Positions 39,595 to 52,266 of a stretch of DNA of 64,000 bases are shown here, piece after piece. Below the pieces are notes generated by a model. The model did no database searches. It saw only the letters and a list, made by a program, of their open reading frames with translations, and was not told the DNA's origin. The position numbers and the translations under genes are program-made. Source of the stretch: Auanema rhodensis (lineage: Eukaryota > Nematoda > Chromadorea > Rhabditida > Rhabditidae); contig OZ059897.1 in the NCBI GenBank assembly GCA_964057225.1, positions 21,514,001-21,578,000 of the forward strand, read 5' to 3'. The first letter of the stretch is position 1, and every line of letters starts with the position of its first letter.

Positions 39595-42234
39595 GATTTG
39601 CACTTGGTATGTAACTCGCTTCACGTGAAAGATGAAGAGATGCGGTTTTCAAAATTAGATTCCCCATGTCCATATTAGTCTAAAAACAAATTTTTATTGA
39701 TATTGGTGCATGGTAACCATGACTTTGAAATTTACGTGAACTTTAATTTATGCTAATTAAATGTACACGTGATGTGCACTTGGTATGTAACTCGCTTCAC
39801 GTGAAAGATAAAGAGATGCGGTTTTCAAAATTAGATTCCCCATGTCCATATTAGTCTAAAAACAAATTTTTATTGATATTGGTTCATGGTAACCATGACT
39901 TTGAAATTTACGTGAACTTTAATTTATGCTAATTGAATTTACACGTGATGTGCACTTGGTATGTAACTCGCTTCACGTGAAAGATAAAGAGATGCGGTTT
40001 TCAAAATTAGATTCCCCATGTCCATATTAGTCTAAAAACTAATTTTTATTGATATTGGTTCATGGTAACCATGACTTTGAAATTTACGTGAACTTTAATT
40101 TATGCTAATTAAATGTACACGTGATGTGCACTTGGTATGTAACTCGCTTCACGTGAAAGATAAAGAGATGCGGTTTTCAAAATTAGATTCCCCATGTCCA
40201 TATTAGTTTCAAAACAAATTTTTATTGATATTGGTGCATGGTAACCATGACTTTGAAATTTACGTGAACTTTAATTTATGCTAATTAAATGTACACGTGA
40301 TGTGCACTTGGTATGTAACTCGCTTCACGTGAAAGATAAAGAGATGCGGTTTTCAAAATTAGATTCCCCATGTCCATATTAGTCTAAAACCAAATTTTTA
40401 TTGATATTGGTTCATGGTAACCATGACTTTGAAATTTACGTGAACTTTAATTTATGCTAATTAAATGTACACGTGATGTGCACTTGGTATATAACTCGCT
40501 TCACGTGAAAGATGAAGAGATGCGGTTTTCAAAATTAGATTCCGCATGTCCATATTAGTCTAAAAACAAATTTTTATTGATATTGGTTCATGGTAACCAT
40601 GACTTTGAAATTTACGTGAACTTTAATTTATGCTAATTAAATGTACACGTGATGTGCACTTGGTATGTAACTCGCTCCACGTGAAAGATAAAGAGATGCG
40701 GTTTTCAAAATTAGATTCCCCATGTCCATATTAGTCTAAAAACAAATTTTTATTGATATTGGTTCATGGTAACCATGACTTTGAAATTTACGTGAACTTT
40801 AATTTATGCTAATTAAATGTACACGTGATGTGCACTTGGTATGTAACTCGCTTCACGTGAAAGATAAAGAGATGCGGTTTTTAAAATTAGATTCCCCATG
40901 TCCATATTAGTCTAAAAACAAATTTTTATTGATATTGGTGCATGGTAACCATGACTTTGAAATTTACGTGAACTTTAATTTATGCTAATTAAATGTACAC
41001 GTGATGTGCACTTGGTATGTAACTCGCTTCACGTGAAAGATAAAGAGATGCGGTTTTCAAAATTAGATTCCCCATCTCCATATTAGTCTAAAAACAAATT
41101 TTTATTGATATTGGTGCATGGTAACCATGACTTTGAAATTTACGTGAACTTTAATTTATGCTAATTAAATGTACACGTGATGTGCACTTGGTATGTAACT
41201 CGCTTCACGTGAAAGATAAAGAGATGCGGTTTTCAAAATTAGATTCCCCATGTCCATATTAGTCTAAAAACAAATTTTTATTGATATTGGTTCATGGTAA
41301 CCATGACTTTGAATATTACGTGAACTTTAATTTATGCTAATTGAATGTACACGTGATGTGCACTTGGTATGTAACTCGCTTCACGTGAAAGATAAAGAGA
41401 TGCGGTTTTCAAAATTAGATTCCCCATGTCCATATTAGTCTAAAAACAAATTTTTATTGATATTGGTTCATGGTAACCATGACTTTGAATATTACGTGAA
41501 CTTTAATTTATGCTAATTGAATGTACACGTGATGTGCACTTGGTATGTAACTCGCTTCACGTGAAAGATAAAGAGATGCGGTTTTCAAAATTAGATTCCC
41601 CATGTCCATATTAGTCTAAAAACAAATTTTTATTGATATTGGTGCATGGTAACCATGACTTTGAAATTTACGTGAACTTAAATTTATGCTAATTAAATGT
41701 ACACGTGATGTGCACTTGGTATGTAACTCGCTTCACGTGAAAGATAAAGAGATGCGGTTTTCAAAATTAGATTCCCCATGTCCATATTAGTCTAAAAACA
41801 AATTTTTATCGATATTGGTTCATGGTAACCATGACTTTGAAATTTACGTGAACTTTAATTTATGCTAATTAAATGTACACGTGATGTGCACTTGGTATGT
41901 AACTCGCTTCACGTGAAAGAAAAAGAGATGCGGTTTTCAAAATTATATTCCCCATGTCCATATTAGTCTAAAAACAAATTTTTATTGATATTGGTGCATG
42001 GTAACCATGACTTTGAAATTTACGTGAACTTTAATTTGTGCTAATTAAATGTACACGTGATGTGCACTTGGTATGTAACTCGCTTCACGTGAAAGATAAA
42101 GAGATGCGGTTTTCAAAATTAGATTCCCCATGTCCATATTAGTCTAAAAACAAATTTTTATTGATATTGGTTCATGGTAACCATGACTTTGAAATTTACG
42201 TGAACTTTAATTTATGCTAATTAAATGTCCACGT
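39595..42234 (+). repeat. 15-monomer module beginning with GATTTGCAC, copy 1 (2640 bp)
   Basis: Order: T4 (GATTTGCAC) with G40; G165/T169 (ATTGAATTTAC); T94 (AAACTAATT); T86-type (here GTTTCAAAAC); C92 (CTAAAACCAAAT); G40 with A17; C27; T56; C74 (CATCTCC); two monomers with TA at 136-137 and G165 (GAATATTACG, ATTGAATG); A150; C104; T64; plain. The last four are the tail of the 7-mer unit at 37131, so this module and the 7-mer share parts. The next GATTTGCAC is exactly 2640 bp on, at 42235. Confidence 0.85.
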
Positions 42235-43466
42235 GATTTGCACTTGGTATGTAACTCGCTTCACGTGAAAGATGAAAAGATGCGGTTTTCAAAATTAGAT
42301 TCCCCATGTCCATATTAGTCTAAAAACAAATTTTTATTGATATTGGTTCATGGTAACCATGACTTTGAAATTTACGTGAACTTTAATTTATGCTAATTAA
42401 ATGTACACGTGATGTGCACTTGGTATGTAACTCGCTTCACGTGAAAGATAAAGAGATGCGGTTTTCAAAATTAGATTCCCCATGTCCATATTAGTCTAAA
42501 AACAAATTTTTATTGATATTGGTTCATGGTAACCATGACTTTGAAATTTACGTGAACTTTAATTTATGCTAATTGAATTTACACGTGATGTGCACTTGGT
42601 ATGTAACTCGCTTCACGTGAAAGATAAAGAGATGCGGTTTTCAAAATTAGATTCCCCATGTCCATATTAGTCTAAAAACTAATTTTTATTGATATTGGTT
42701 CATGGTAACCATGACTTTGAAATTTACGTGAACTTTAATTTATGCTAATTAAATGTACACGTGATGTGCACTTGGTATGTAACTCGCTTCACGTGAAAGA
42801 TAAAGAGATGCGGTTTTCAAAATTAGATTCCCCATGTCCATATTAGTTTAAAAACAAATTTTTATTGATATTGGTGCATGGTAACCATGACTTTGAAATT
42901 TACGTGAACTTTAATTTATGCTAATTAAATGTACACGTGATGTGCACTTGGTATGTAACTCGCTTCACGTGAAAGATAAAGAGATGCGGTTTTCAAAATT
43001 AGATTCCCCATGTCCATATTAGTCTAAAACCAAATTTTTATTGATATTGGTTCATGGTAACCATGACTTTGAAATTTACGTGAACTTTAATTTATGCTAA
43101 TTAAATGTACACGTGATGTGCACTTGGTAGGTAACTCGCTTCACGTGAAAGATGAAGAGATGCGGTTTTCAAAATTAGATTCCCCATGTCCATATTAGTC
43201 TAAAAACAAATTTTTATTGATATTGGTTCATGGTAACCATGACTTTGAATATTACGTGAACTTTAATTTATGCTAATTGAATGTACACGTGATGTGCACT
43301 TGGTATGTAACTCGCTTCACGTGAAAGATAAAGAGATGCGGTTTTCAAAATTAGATTCCCCATGTCCATATTAGTCTAAAAACAAATTTTTATTGATATT
43401 GGTTCATGGTAACCATGACTTTGAATATTACGTGAACTTTAATTTATGCTAATTGAATGTACACGT
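42235..43466 (+). repeat. GATTTGCAC module, copy 2, shortened to seven monomers
   Basis: It starts as copy 1 does (T4 with G40; G165/T169; T94; T86; C92; G40) but jumps from the G40 monomer to the GAATATTACG type. The C27, T56 and C74 monomers and one GAATATTACG monomer are thereby missing. The monomer at 43115 carries both G40 and the GAATATTACG/G165 end, so it is a hybrid of two monomer types and marks the deletion junction. It also has a private GGTAGGTAAC change near 43130. Confidence 0.82.
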
Positions 43467-45578
43467 GATGTGCACTTGGTATGTAACTCGCTTCACGTGA
43501 AAGATAAAGAGATGCGGTTTTCAAAATTAGATTCCCCATGTCCATATTAGTCTAAAAACAAATTTTTATTGATATTGGTTCATGGTAACCATGACTTTGA
43601 AATTTACGTGAACTTTAATTTATGCTAATTAAATGTACACGTGATGTGCACTTGGTATGTAACTCGCTTCACGTGAAAGATAAAGAGATGCGGTTTTCAA
43701 AATTAGATTCCCCATGTCCATATTAGTCTAAAAACAAATTTTTATTGATATTGGTGCATGGTAACCATGACTTTGAAATTTACGTGAACTTTAATTTATG
43801 CTAATTAAATGTACACGTGATGTGCACTTGGTATGTAACTCGCTTCACGTAAAAGATGAAGAGATGCGGTTTTCAAAATTAGATTCCCCATGTCCATATT
43901 AGTCTAAAAACAAATTTTTATTGATATTGGTGCATGGTAACCATGACTTTGAAATTTACGTGAACTTTAATTTATGCTAATTAAATGTACACGTGATGTG
44001 CACTTGGTATGTAACTTGCTTCACGTGAAAGATCAAGAGATGCGGTTTTCAAAATTAGATTCCCCATGTCCATATTAGTCTAAAAACAAATTTTTATTGA
44101 TATTGGTGCATGGTAACCATGACTTTGAAATTTACGTGAACTTTAATTTATGCTAATTAAATGTACACGTGATGTGCACTTGGTATGTAACTCGCTTCAC
44201 GTAAAAGATAAAGAGATTCGGTTCTCAAAATTAGATTCCCCATGTCCATATTAGTCTAAAAACAAATTTTTATTGATATTGGTGCATGGTAACCATGACT
44301 TTGAAATTTACGTGAACTTTAATTTATGCTAATTAAATGTACACGTGATGTGCACTTGGTATGTAACTCGCTTCACGTAAAAAATAAAGAGATGCGGTTT
44401 TCAAAATTAAATTCCCCATGTCCATATTAGTCTAAAAACAAATTTTTATTGATATTGGTTCATGGTAACCATGACTTTGAAATTTACGTGAACTTTAATT
44501 TATGCTAATTAAATGTACACGTGATGTGCACTTGGTATGTAACTCGCTTCACGTGAAAGATAAAGAGATTCGGTTTTCAAAATTAGATTCCCCATGTCCA
44601 TATTAGTCTAAAAACAAATTTTTATTGATATTGGTGCATGGTAACCATGACTTTGAAATTTACGTGAACTTTAATTTATGCTAATTAAATGTACACGTGA
44701 TGTGCACTTGGTATGTAACTCGCTTCACGTGAAAGATAAAGAGATGAGGTTTTTAAAATTAGATTCCCCATGTCCATATTAGTCTAAAAACAAATTTTTA
44801 TTGATATTGGTGCATGGTAACCATGACTTTGAAATTTACGTGAACTTTAATTTATGCTAATTAAATGTACACGTGATGTGCACTTGGTATGTAACTCGCT
44901 TCACGTAAAAGATGAAGAGATGCGGTTTTCAAAATTAGATTCCCCATGTCCATATTAGTCTAAAAACAAATTTTTATTGATATTGGTGCATGGTAACCAT
45001 GACTTTGAAATTTACGTGAACTTTAATTTATGCTAATTAAATGTACACGTGATGTGCACTTGGTATGTAACTCGCTTCACGTGAAAGATAAAGAGATGCG
45101 GTTTTCAAAATTAGATTCCCCATGTCCATATTAGTCTAAAAACAAATTTTTATTGATATTGGTTCATGGTAACCATGACTTTGAAATTTACGTGAACTTT
45201 AATTTATGCTAATTAAATGTACACGTGATGTGCACTTGGTATGTAACTCGCTTCACGTGAAAGATAAAGAGATGCGGTTTTCAAAATTAGATTCCCCATG
45301 TCCATATTAGTCTAAAAACAAATTTTTATTGATATTGGTTCATGGTAACCATGACTTTGAAATTTACGTGAACTTTAATTTATGCTAATTAAATGTACAC
45401 GTGATGTGCACTTGGTATGTAACTCGCTTCACGTGAAAGATAAAGAGATGCGGTTTTCAAAATTAGATTCCCCATGTCCATATTAGTCTAAAAACAAATT
45501 TTTATTGATATTGGTTCATGGTAACCATGACTTTGAAATTTACGTGAACTTTAATTTATGCTAATTAAATGTACACGT
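43467..45578 (+). repeat. Twelve-monomer stretch with A33, C41 and CTC alleles
   Basis: Order includes A33 with G40 (GTAAAAGATGAAG, 43819); T23 with C41 (AACTTGC, GATCAAG, 43995); A33 with T48 and C54 (GGTTCTC, 44171); A33/A37 (44347); T48; GATGAGG with T56 (44699); A33/G40 again (44875); then three plain T114 monomers. The six monomers 43291-44346 reappear at 60537-61592. Within the window the T23/C41 pair occurs only in these two places. Confidence 0.8.
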
Positions 45579-48394
45579 GATGTGCACTTGGTATGTAACT
45601 CGCTTCACGTGAAAGATAAAGAGATGCGGTTTTCAAAATTAGATTCCCCATGTCCATATTAGTTTAAAAACAAATTGTTATTGATATTGGTTCATGGTAA
45701 CCATGACTTTGAAATTTACGTGAACTTTAATTTATGCTAATTAAATGTACACGTGATGTGCACTTGGTATGTAACTCGCTTCACGTGAAAGATAAAGAGA
45801 TGCGGTTTTTAAAATTAGATTCCCCATGTCCATATTAGTCTAAAAACAAATTTTTATTGATATTGGTGCATGGTAACCATGACTTTGAAATTTACGTGAA
45901 CTTTAATTTGTGCTAATTAAATGTACACGTGATGTGCACTTGGTATGTAACTCGCTTCACGTGAAAGATAAAGAGATTCGGTTTTTAAAATTAGATTCCC
46001 CATGTCCATATTAGTCTAAAAACAAATTTTTATTGATATTGGTGCATGGTAACCATGACTTTGAAATTTACGTGAACTTAAATTTATGCTAATTAAATGT
46101 ACACGTGATGTGCACTTGGTATGTAACTCGCTTCACGTGAAAGATAAAGAGATGCGGTTTTCAAAATTAGATTCCCCATGTCCATATTAGTCTAAAAACA
46201 AATTTTTATCGATATTGGTTCATGGTAACCATGACTTTGAAATTTACGTGAACTTTAATTTATGCTAATTAAATGTACACGTGATGTGCACTTGGTATGT
46301 AACTCGCTTCACGTGAAAGATAAAGAGATGCGGTTTTCAAAATTATATTCCCCATGTCCATATTAGTCTAAAAACAAATTTTTATTGATATTGGTGCATG
46401 GTAACCATGACTTTGAAATTTACGTGAACTTTAATTTGTGCTAATTAAATGTACACGTGATGTGCACTTGGTATGTAACTCGCTTCACGTGAAAGATAAA
46501 GAGATTCGGTTTTTAAAATTAGATTCCCCATGTCCATATTAGTCTAAAAACAAATTTTTATTGATATTGGTGCATGGTAACCATGACTTTGAAATTTACG
46601 TGAACTTAAATTTATGCTAATTAAATGTACACGTGATGTGCACTTGGTATGTAACTCGCTTCACGTGAAAGATAAAGAGATGCGGTTTTCAAAATTAGAT
46701 TCCCCATGTCCATATTAGTCTAAAAACAAATTTTTATCGATATTGGTTCATGGTAACCATGACTTTGAAATTTACGTGAACTTTAATTTATGCTAATTAA
46801 ATGTACACGTGATGTGCACTTGGTATGTAACTCGCTTCACGTGAAAGATAAAGAGATGCGGTTTTCAAAATTATATTCCCCATGTCCATATTAGTCTAAA
46901 AACAAATTTTTATTGATATTGGTGAATGGTAACCATGACTTTGAAATTTACGTGAACTTTAATTTGTGCTAATTAAATGTACACGTGATGTGCACTTGGT
47001 ATGTAACTCGCTTCACGTGAAAGATAAAGAGATGCGGTTTTCAAAATTAGATTCCCCATGTCCATATCAGTCTAAAAACAAATTTTTATTGATATTGGTT
47101 CATGGTAACCATGACTTTGAAATTTACGTGAACTTTAATTTATGCTAATTAAATGTACACGTGATGTGCACTTGGTATGTAACTCGCTTCACGTGAAAGA
47201 TAAAGAGATGCGGTTTTCAAAATTAGATTCCCCATGTCCATATTAGTTTAAAAACAAATTGTTATTGATATTGGTTCATGGTAACCATGACTTTGAAATT
47301 TACGTGAACTTTAATTTATGCTAATTAAATGTACACGTCATGTGCACTTGGTATGTAACTCGCTTCACGTGAAAGATAAAGAGATGCGGTTTTTAAAATT
47401 AGATTCCCCATGTCCATATTAGTCTAAAAACAAATTTTTATTGATATTGGTGCATGGTAACCATGACTTTGAAATTTACGTGAACTTTAATTTATGCTAA
47501 TTAAATGTACACGTGATGTGCACTTGGTATGTAACTCGCTTCACGTGAAAGATAAAGAGATGCGGTTTTCAAAATTATATTCCCCATGTCCATATTAGTC
47601 TAAAAACAAATTTTTATTGATATTGGTGCATGGTAACCATGACTTTGAAATTTACGTGAACTTTAATTTGTGCTAATTAAATGTACACGTGATGTGCACT
47701 TGGTATGTAACTCGCTTCACGTGAAAGATAAAGAGATTCGGTTTTCAAAATTAGATTCCCCATGTCCATATTAGTCTAAAAACAAATTTTTATTGATATT
47801 GGTGCATGGTAACCATGACTTTGAAATTTACGTGAACTTAAATTTATGCTAATTAAATGTACACGTGATGTGCACTTGGTATGTAACTCGCTTCACGTGA
47901 AAGATAAAGAGATGCGGTTTTCAAAATTAGATTCCCCATGTCCATATTAGTCTAAAAACAAATTTTTATCGATATTGGTTCATGGTAACCATGACTTTGA
48001 AATTTACGTGAACTTTAATTTATGCTAATTAAATGTACACGTGATGTGCACTTGGTATGTAACTCGCTTCACGTGAAAGATAAAGAGATGCGGTTTTCAA
48101 AATTATATTCCCCATGTCCATATTAGTCTAAAAACAAATTTTTATTGATATTGGTGCATGGTAACCATGACTTTGAAATTTACGTGAACTTTAATTTGTG
48201 CTAATTAAATGTACACGTGATGTGCACTTGGTATGTAACTCGCTTCACGTGAAAGATAAAGAGATGCGGTTTTCAAAATTAGATTCCCCATGTCCATATT
48301 AGTCTAAAAACAAATTTTTATTGATATTGGTTCATGGTAACCATGACTTTGAAATTTACGTGAACTTTAATTTATGCTAATTAAATGTACACGT
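45579..48394 (+). repeat. 7-mer type unit expanded to nine by a 3-mer duplication, then a 7-mer copy
   Basis: 45579-47162 (nine monomers) and 47163-48394 (seven monomers) both begin with the G99 monomer and follow the order of the 7-mer at 37131. In the first, a block of three (T48/T56 with A150; C104; T64 with G156) is present twice, at 45931-46458 and 46459-46986, a 528 bp period. The monomer at 46987 has C82 (CATATCAG), which removes a stop triplet. GTCATG near 47338 and GGTGAATGG near 46921 are private. Confidence 0.85.
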
Positions 48395-50154
48395 GATTTG
48401 CACTTGGTATGTAACTCGCTTCACGTGAAAGATGAAGAGATGCGGTTTTCAAAATTAGATTCCCCATGTCCATATTAGTCTAAAAACAAATTTTTATTGA
48501 TATTGGTTCATGGTAACCATGACTTTGAAATTTACGTGAACTTTAATTTATGCTAATTGAATTTACACGTGATGTGCACTTGGTATGTAACTCGCTTCAC
48601 GTGAAAGATAAAGAGATGCGGTTTTCAAAATTAGATTCCCCATGTCCATATTAGTCTAAAACCAAATTTTTATTGATATTGGTTCGTGGTAACCATGACT
48701 TTGAAATTTACGTGAACTTTAATTTATGCTAATTAAATGTACACGTGATGTGCACTTGGTATGTAACTCGCTTCACGTGAAAGGTAAAGAGATGCGGTTT
48801 TCAAAATTAGATTCCCCATGTCCATATTAGTCTAAAAACAAATTTTTATTGATATTGGTTCATGGTAACCATGACTTTGAAATTTACGTGAACTTTAATT
48901 TATGCTAATTAAATGTACACGTGATGTGCACTTGGTATGTAACTCGCTTCACGTGAAAGATAAAGAGATGCGGTTTTCAAAATTAGATTCCCCATGTCCA
49001 TATTAGTTTAAAAACAAATTTTTATTGATATTGGTGCATGGTAACCATGACTTTGAAATTTACGTGAACTTTAATTTATGCTAATTAAATGTACACGTGA
49101 TGTGCACTTGGTATGTAACTCGCTTCACGTGAAAGATAAAGAGATGCGGTTTTCAAAATTAGATTCCCCATGTCCATATTAGTCTAAAACCAAATTTTTA
49201 TTGATATTGGTTCGTGGTAACCATGACTTTGAAATTTACGTGAACTTTAATTTATGCTAATTAAATGTACACGTGATGTGCACTTGGTATGTAACTCGCT
49301 TCACGTGAAAGATGAAGAGATGCGGTTTTCAAAATTAGATTCCCCATGTCCATATTAGTCTAAAAACAAATTTTTATTGATATTGGTTCATGGTAACCAT
49401 GACTTTGAAATTTACGTGAACTTTAATTTATGCTAATTAAATGTACACGTGATGTGCACTTGGTATGTAACTCGCTCCACGTGAAAGATAAAGAGATGCG
49501 GTTTTCAAAATTAGATTCCCCATGTCCATATTAGTCTAAAAACAAATTTTTATTGATATTGGTTCATGGTAACCATGACTTTGAAATTTACGTGAACTTT
49601 AATTTATGCTAATTAAATGTACACGTGATGTGCACTTGGTATGTAACTCGCTTCACGTGAAAGATAAAGAGATGCGGTTTTTAAAATTAGATTCCCCATG
49701 TCCATATTAGTCTAAAAACAAATTTTTATTGATATTGGTGCATGGTAACCATGACTTTGAAATTTACGTGAACTTTAATTTATGCTAATTAAATGTACAC
49801 GTGATGTGCACTTGGTATGTAACTCGCTTCACGTGAAAGATAAAGAGATGCGGTTTTCAAAATTAGATTCCCCATCTCCATATTAGTCTAAAAACAAATT
49901 TTTATTGATATTGGTGCATGGTAACCATGACTTTGAAATTTACGTGAACTTTAATTTATGCTAATTAAATGTACACGTGATGTGCACTTGGTATGTAACT
50001 CGCTTCACGTGAAAGATAAAGAGATGCGGTTTTCAAAATTAGATTCCCCATGTCCATATTAGTCTAAAAACAAATTTTTATTGATATTGGTTCATGGTAA
50101 CCATGACTTTGAAATTTACGTGAACTTTAATTTATGCTAATTAAATGTACACGT
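48395..50154 (+). repeat. GATTTGCAC module, third copy, ten monomers
   Basis: Order: T4/G40 with G165/T169 at its end; C92 with TTCGTGG; a private AAGGTAAAG monomer; T86; C92 with TTCGTGG; G40; C27; T56; C74; plain. The T94 monomer is absent, and a C92 monomer with the otherwise unique TTCGTGG change appears twice, 528 bp apart (48571 and 49099). This points to a copy event over three monomers. The C27-T56-C74 run matches 40651-41178. Confidence 0.82.
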
Positions 50155-52266
50155 GATGTGCACTTGGTATGTAACTCGCTTCACGTAAAAAATAAAGAGA
50201 TGCGGTTTTCAAAATTAGATTCCCCATGTCCATATTAGTTTAAAAACAAATTTTTATTGATATTGGTTCATGGTAACCATGACTTTGAAATTTACGTGAA
50301 CTTTAATTTATGCTAATTAAATGTACACGTGATGTGCACTTGGTATGTAACTCGCTTCACGTGAAAGATAAAGAGATGCGGTTTTTAAAATTAGATTCCC
50401 CATGTCCATATTAGTCTAAAAACAAATTTTTATTGATATTGGTGCATGGTAACCATGACTTTGAAATTTACGTGAACTTTAATTTATGCTAATTAAATGT
50501 ACACGTGATGTGCACTTGGTATGTAACTCGCTTCACGTAAAAGATGAAGAGATGCGGTTTTCAAAATTAGATTCCCCATGTCCATATTAGTCTAAAAACA
50601 AATTTTTATTGATATTGGTGCATGGTAACCATGACTTTGAAATTTACGTGAACTTTAATTTATGCTAATTAAATGTACACGTGATGTGCACTTGGTATGT
50701 AACTCGCTTCACGTGAAAGATAAAGAGATGCGGTTTTCAAATGTAGATTCCCCATGTCCATATTAGTCTAAAAACAAATTTTTATTGATATTGGTGCATG
50801 GTAACCATGACTTTGAAATTTACGTGAACTTTAATTTATGCTAATTAAATGTACACGTGATGTGCACTTGGTATGTAACTCGCTTCACGTGAAAGATAAA
50901 GAGATGCGGTTTTCAAAATTAGATTCCCCATGTCCATATTAGTCTAAAAACAAATTTTTATTGATATTGGTGCATGGTAACCATGACTTTGAAATTTACG
51001 TGAACTTTAATTTATGCTAATTAAATGTACACGTGATGTGCACTTGGTATGTAACTCGCTTCACGTAAAAAATAAAGAGATGCGGTTTTCAAAATTAGAT
51101 TCCCCATGTCCATATTAGTCTAAAAACAAATTTTTATTGATATTGGTTCATGGTAACCATGACTTTGAAATTTACGTGAACTTTAATTTATGCTAATTAA
51201 ATGTACACGTGATGTGCACTTGGTATGTAACTCGCTTCACGTGAAAGATAAAGAGATTCGGTTTTCAAAATTAGATTCCCCATGTCCATATTAGTCTAAA
51301 AACAAATTTTTATTGATATTGGTGCATGGTAACCATGACTTTGAAATTTACGTGAACTTTAATTTATGCTAATTAAATGTACACGTGATGTGCACTTGGT
51401 ATGTAACTCGCTTCACGTAAAAAATAAAGAGATGCGGTTTTCAAAATTAGATTCCCCATGTCCATATTAGTTTAAAAACAAATTTTTATTGATATTGGTT
51501 CATGGTAACCATGACTTTGAAATTTACGTGAACTTTAATTTATGCTAATTAAATGTACACGTGATATGCACTTGGTATGTAACTCGCTTCACGTGAAAGA
51601 TAAAGAGATGCGGTTTTTAAAATTAGATTCCCCATGTCCATATTAGTCTAAAAACAAATTTTTATTGATATTGGTGCATGGTAACCATGACTTTGAAATT
51701 TACGTGAACTTTAATTTATGCTAATTAAATGTACACGTGATGTGCACTTGGTATGTAACTCGCTTCACGTAAAAGATGAAGAGATGCGGTTTTCAAAATT
51801 AGATTCCCCATGTCCATATTAGTCTAAAAACAAATTTTTATTGATATTGGTGCATGGTAACCATGACTTTGAAATTTACGTGAACTTTAATTTATGCTAA
51901 TTAAATGTACACGTGATGTGCACTTGGTATGTAACTCGCTTCACGTGAAAGATAAAGAGATGCGGTTTTCAAAATTAGATTCCCCATGTCCATATTAGTC
52001 TAAAAACAAATTTTTATTGATATTGGTGCATGGTAACCATGACTTTGAAATTTACGTGAACTTTAATTTATGCTAATTAAATGTACACGTGATGTGCACT
52101 TGGTATGTAACTCGCTTCACGTGAAAGATAAAGAGATGCGGTTTTCAAAATTAGATTCCCCATGTCCATATTAGTCTAAAAACAAATTTTTATTGATATT
52201 GGTTCATGGTAACCATGACTTTGAATATTACGTGAACTTTAATTTATGCTAATTGAATGTACACGT
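50155..52266 (+). repeat. 7-mer repeat (1232 bp period) of A33-type monomers
   Basis: A33/A37 with T86 occurs at 50155 and 51387, followed each time by T56, A33/G40 and plain G114 monomers. The first copy continues with A33/A37 and T48. The second copy (51387 on) turns into GAATATTACG/G165 at 52091. Private changes are CAAATGTAG (near 50739) and GATATGCAC (near 51565). Confidence 0.8.
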
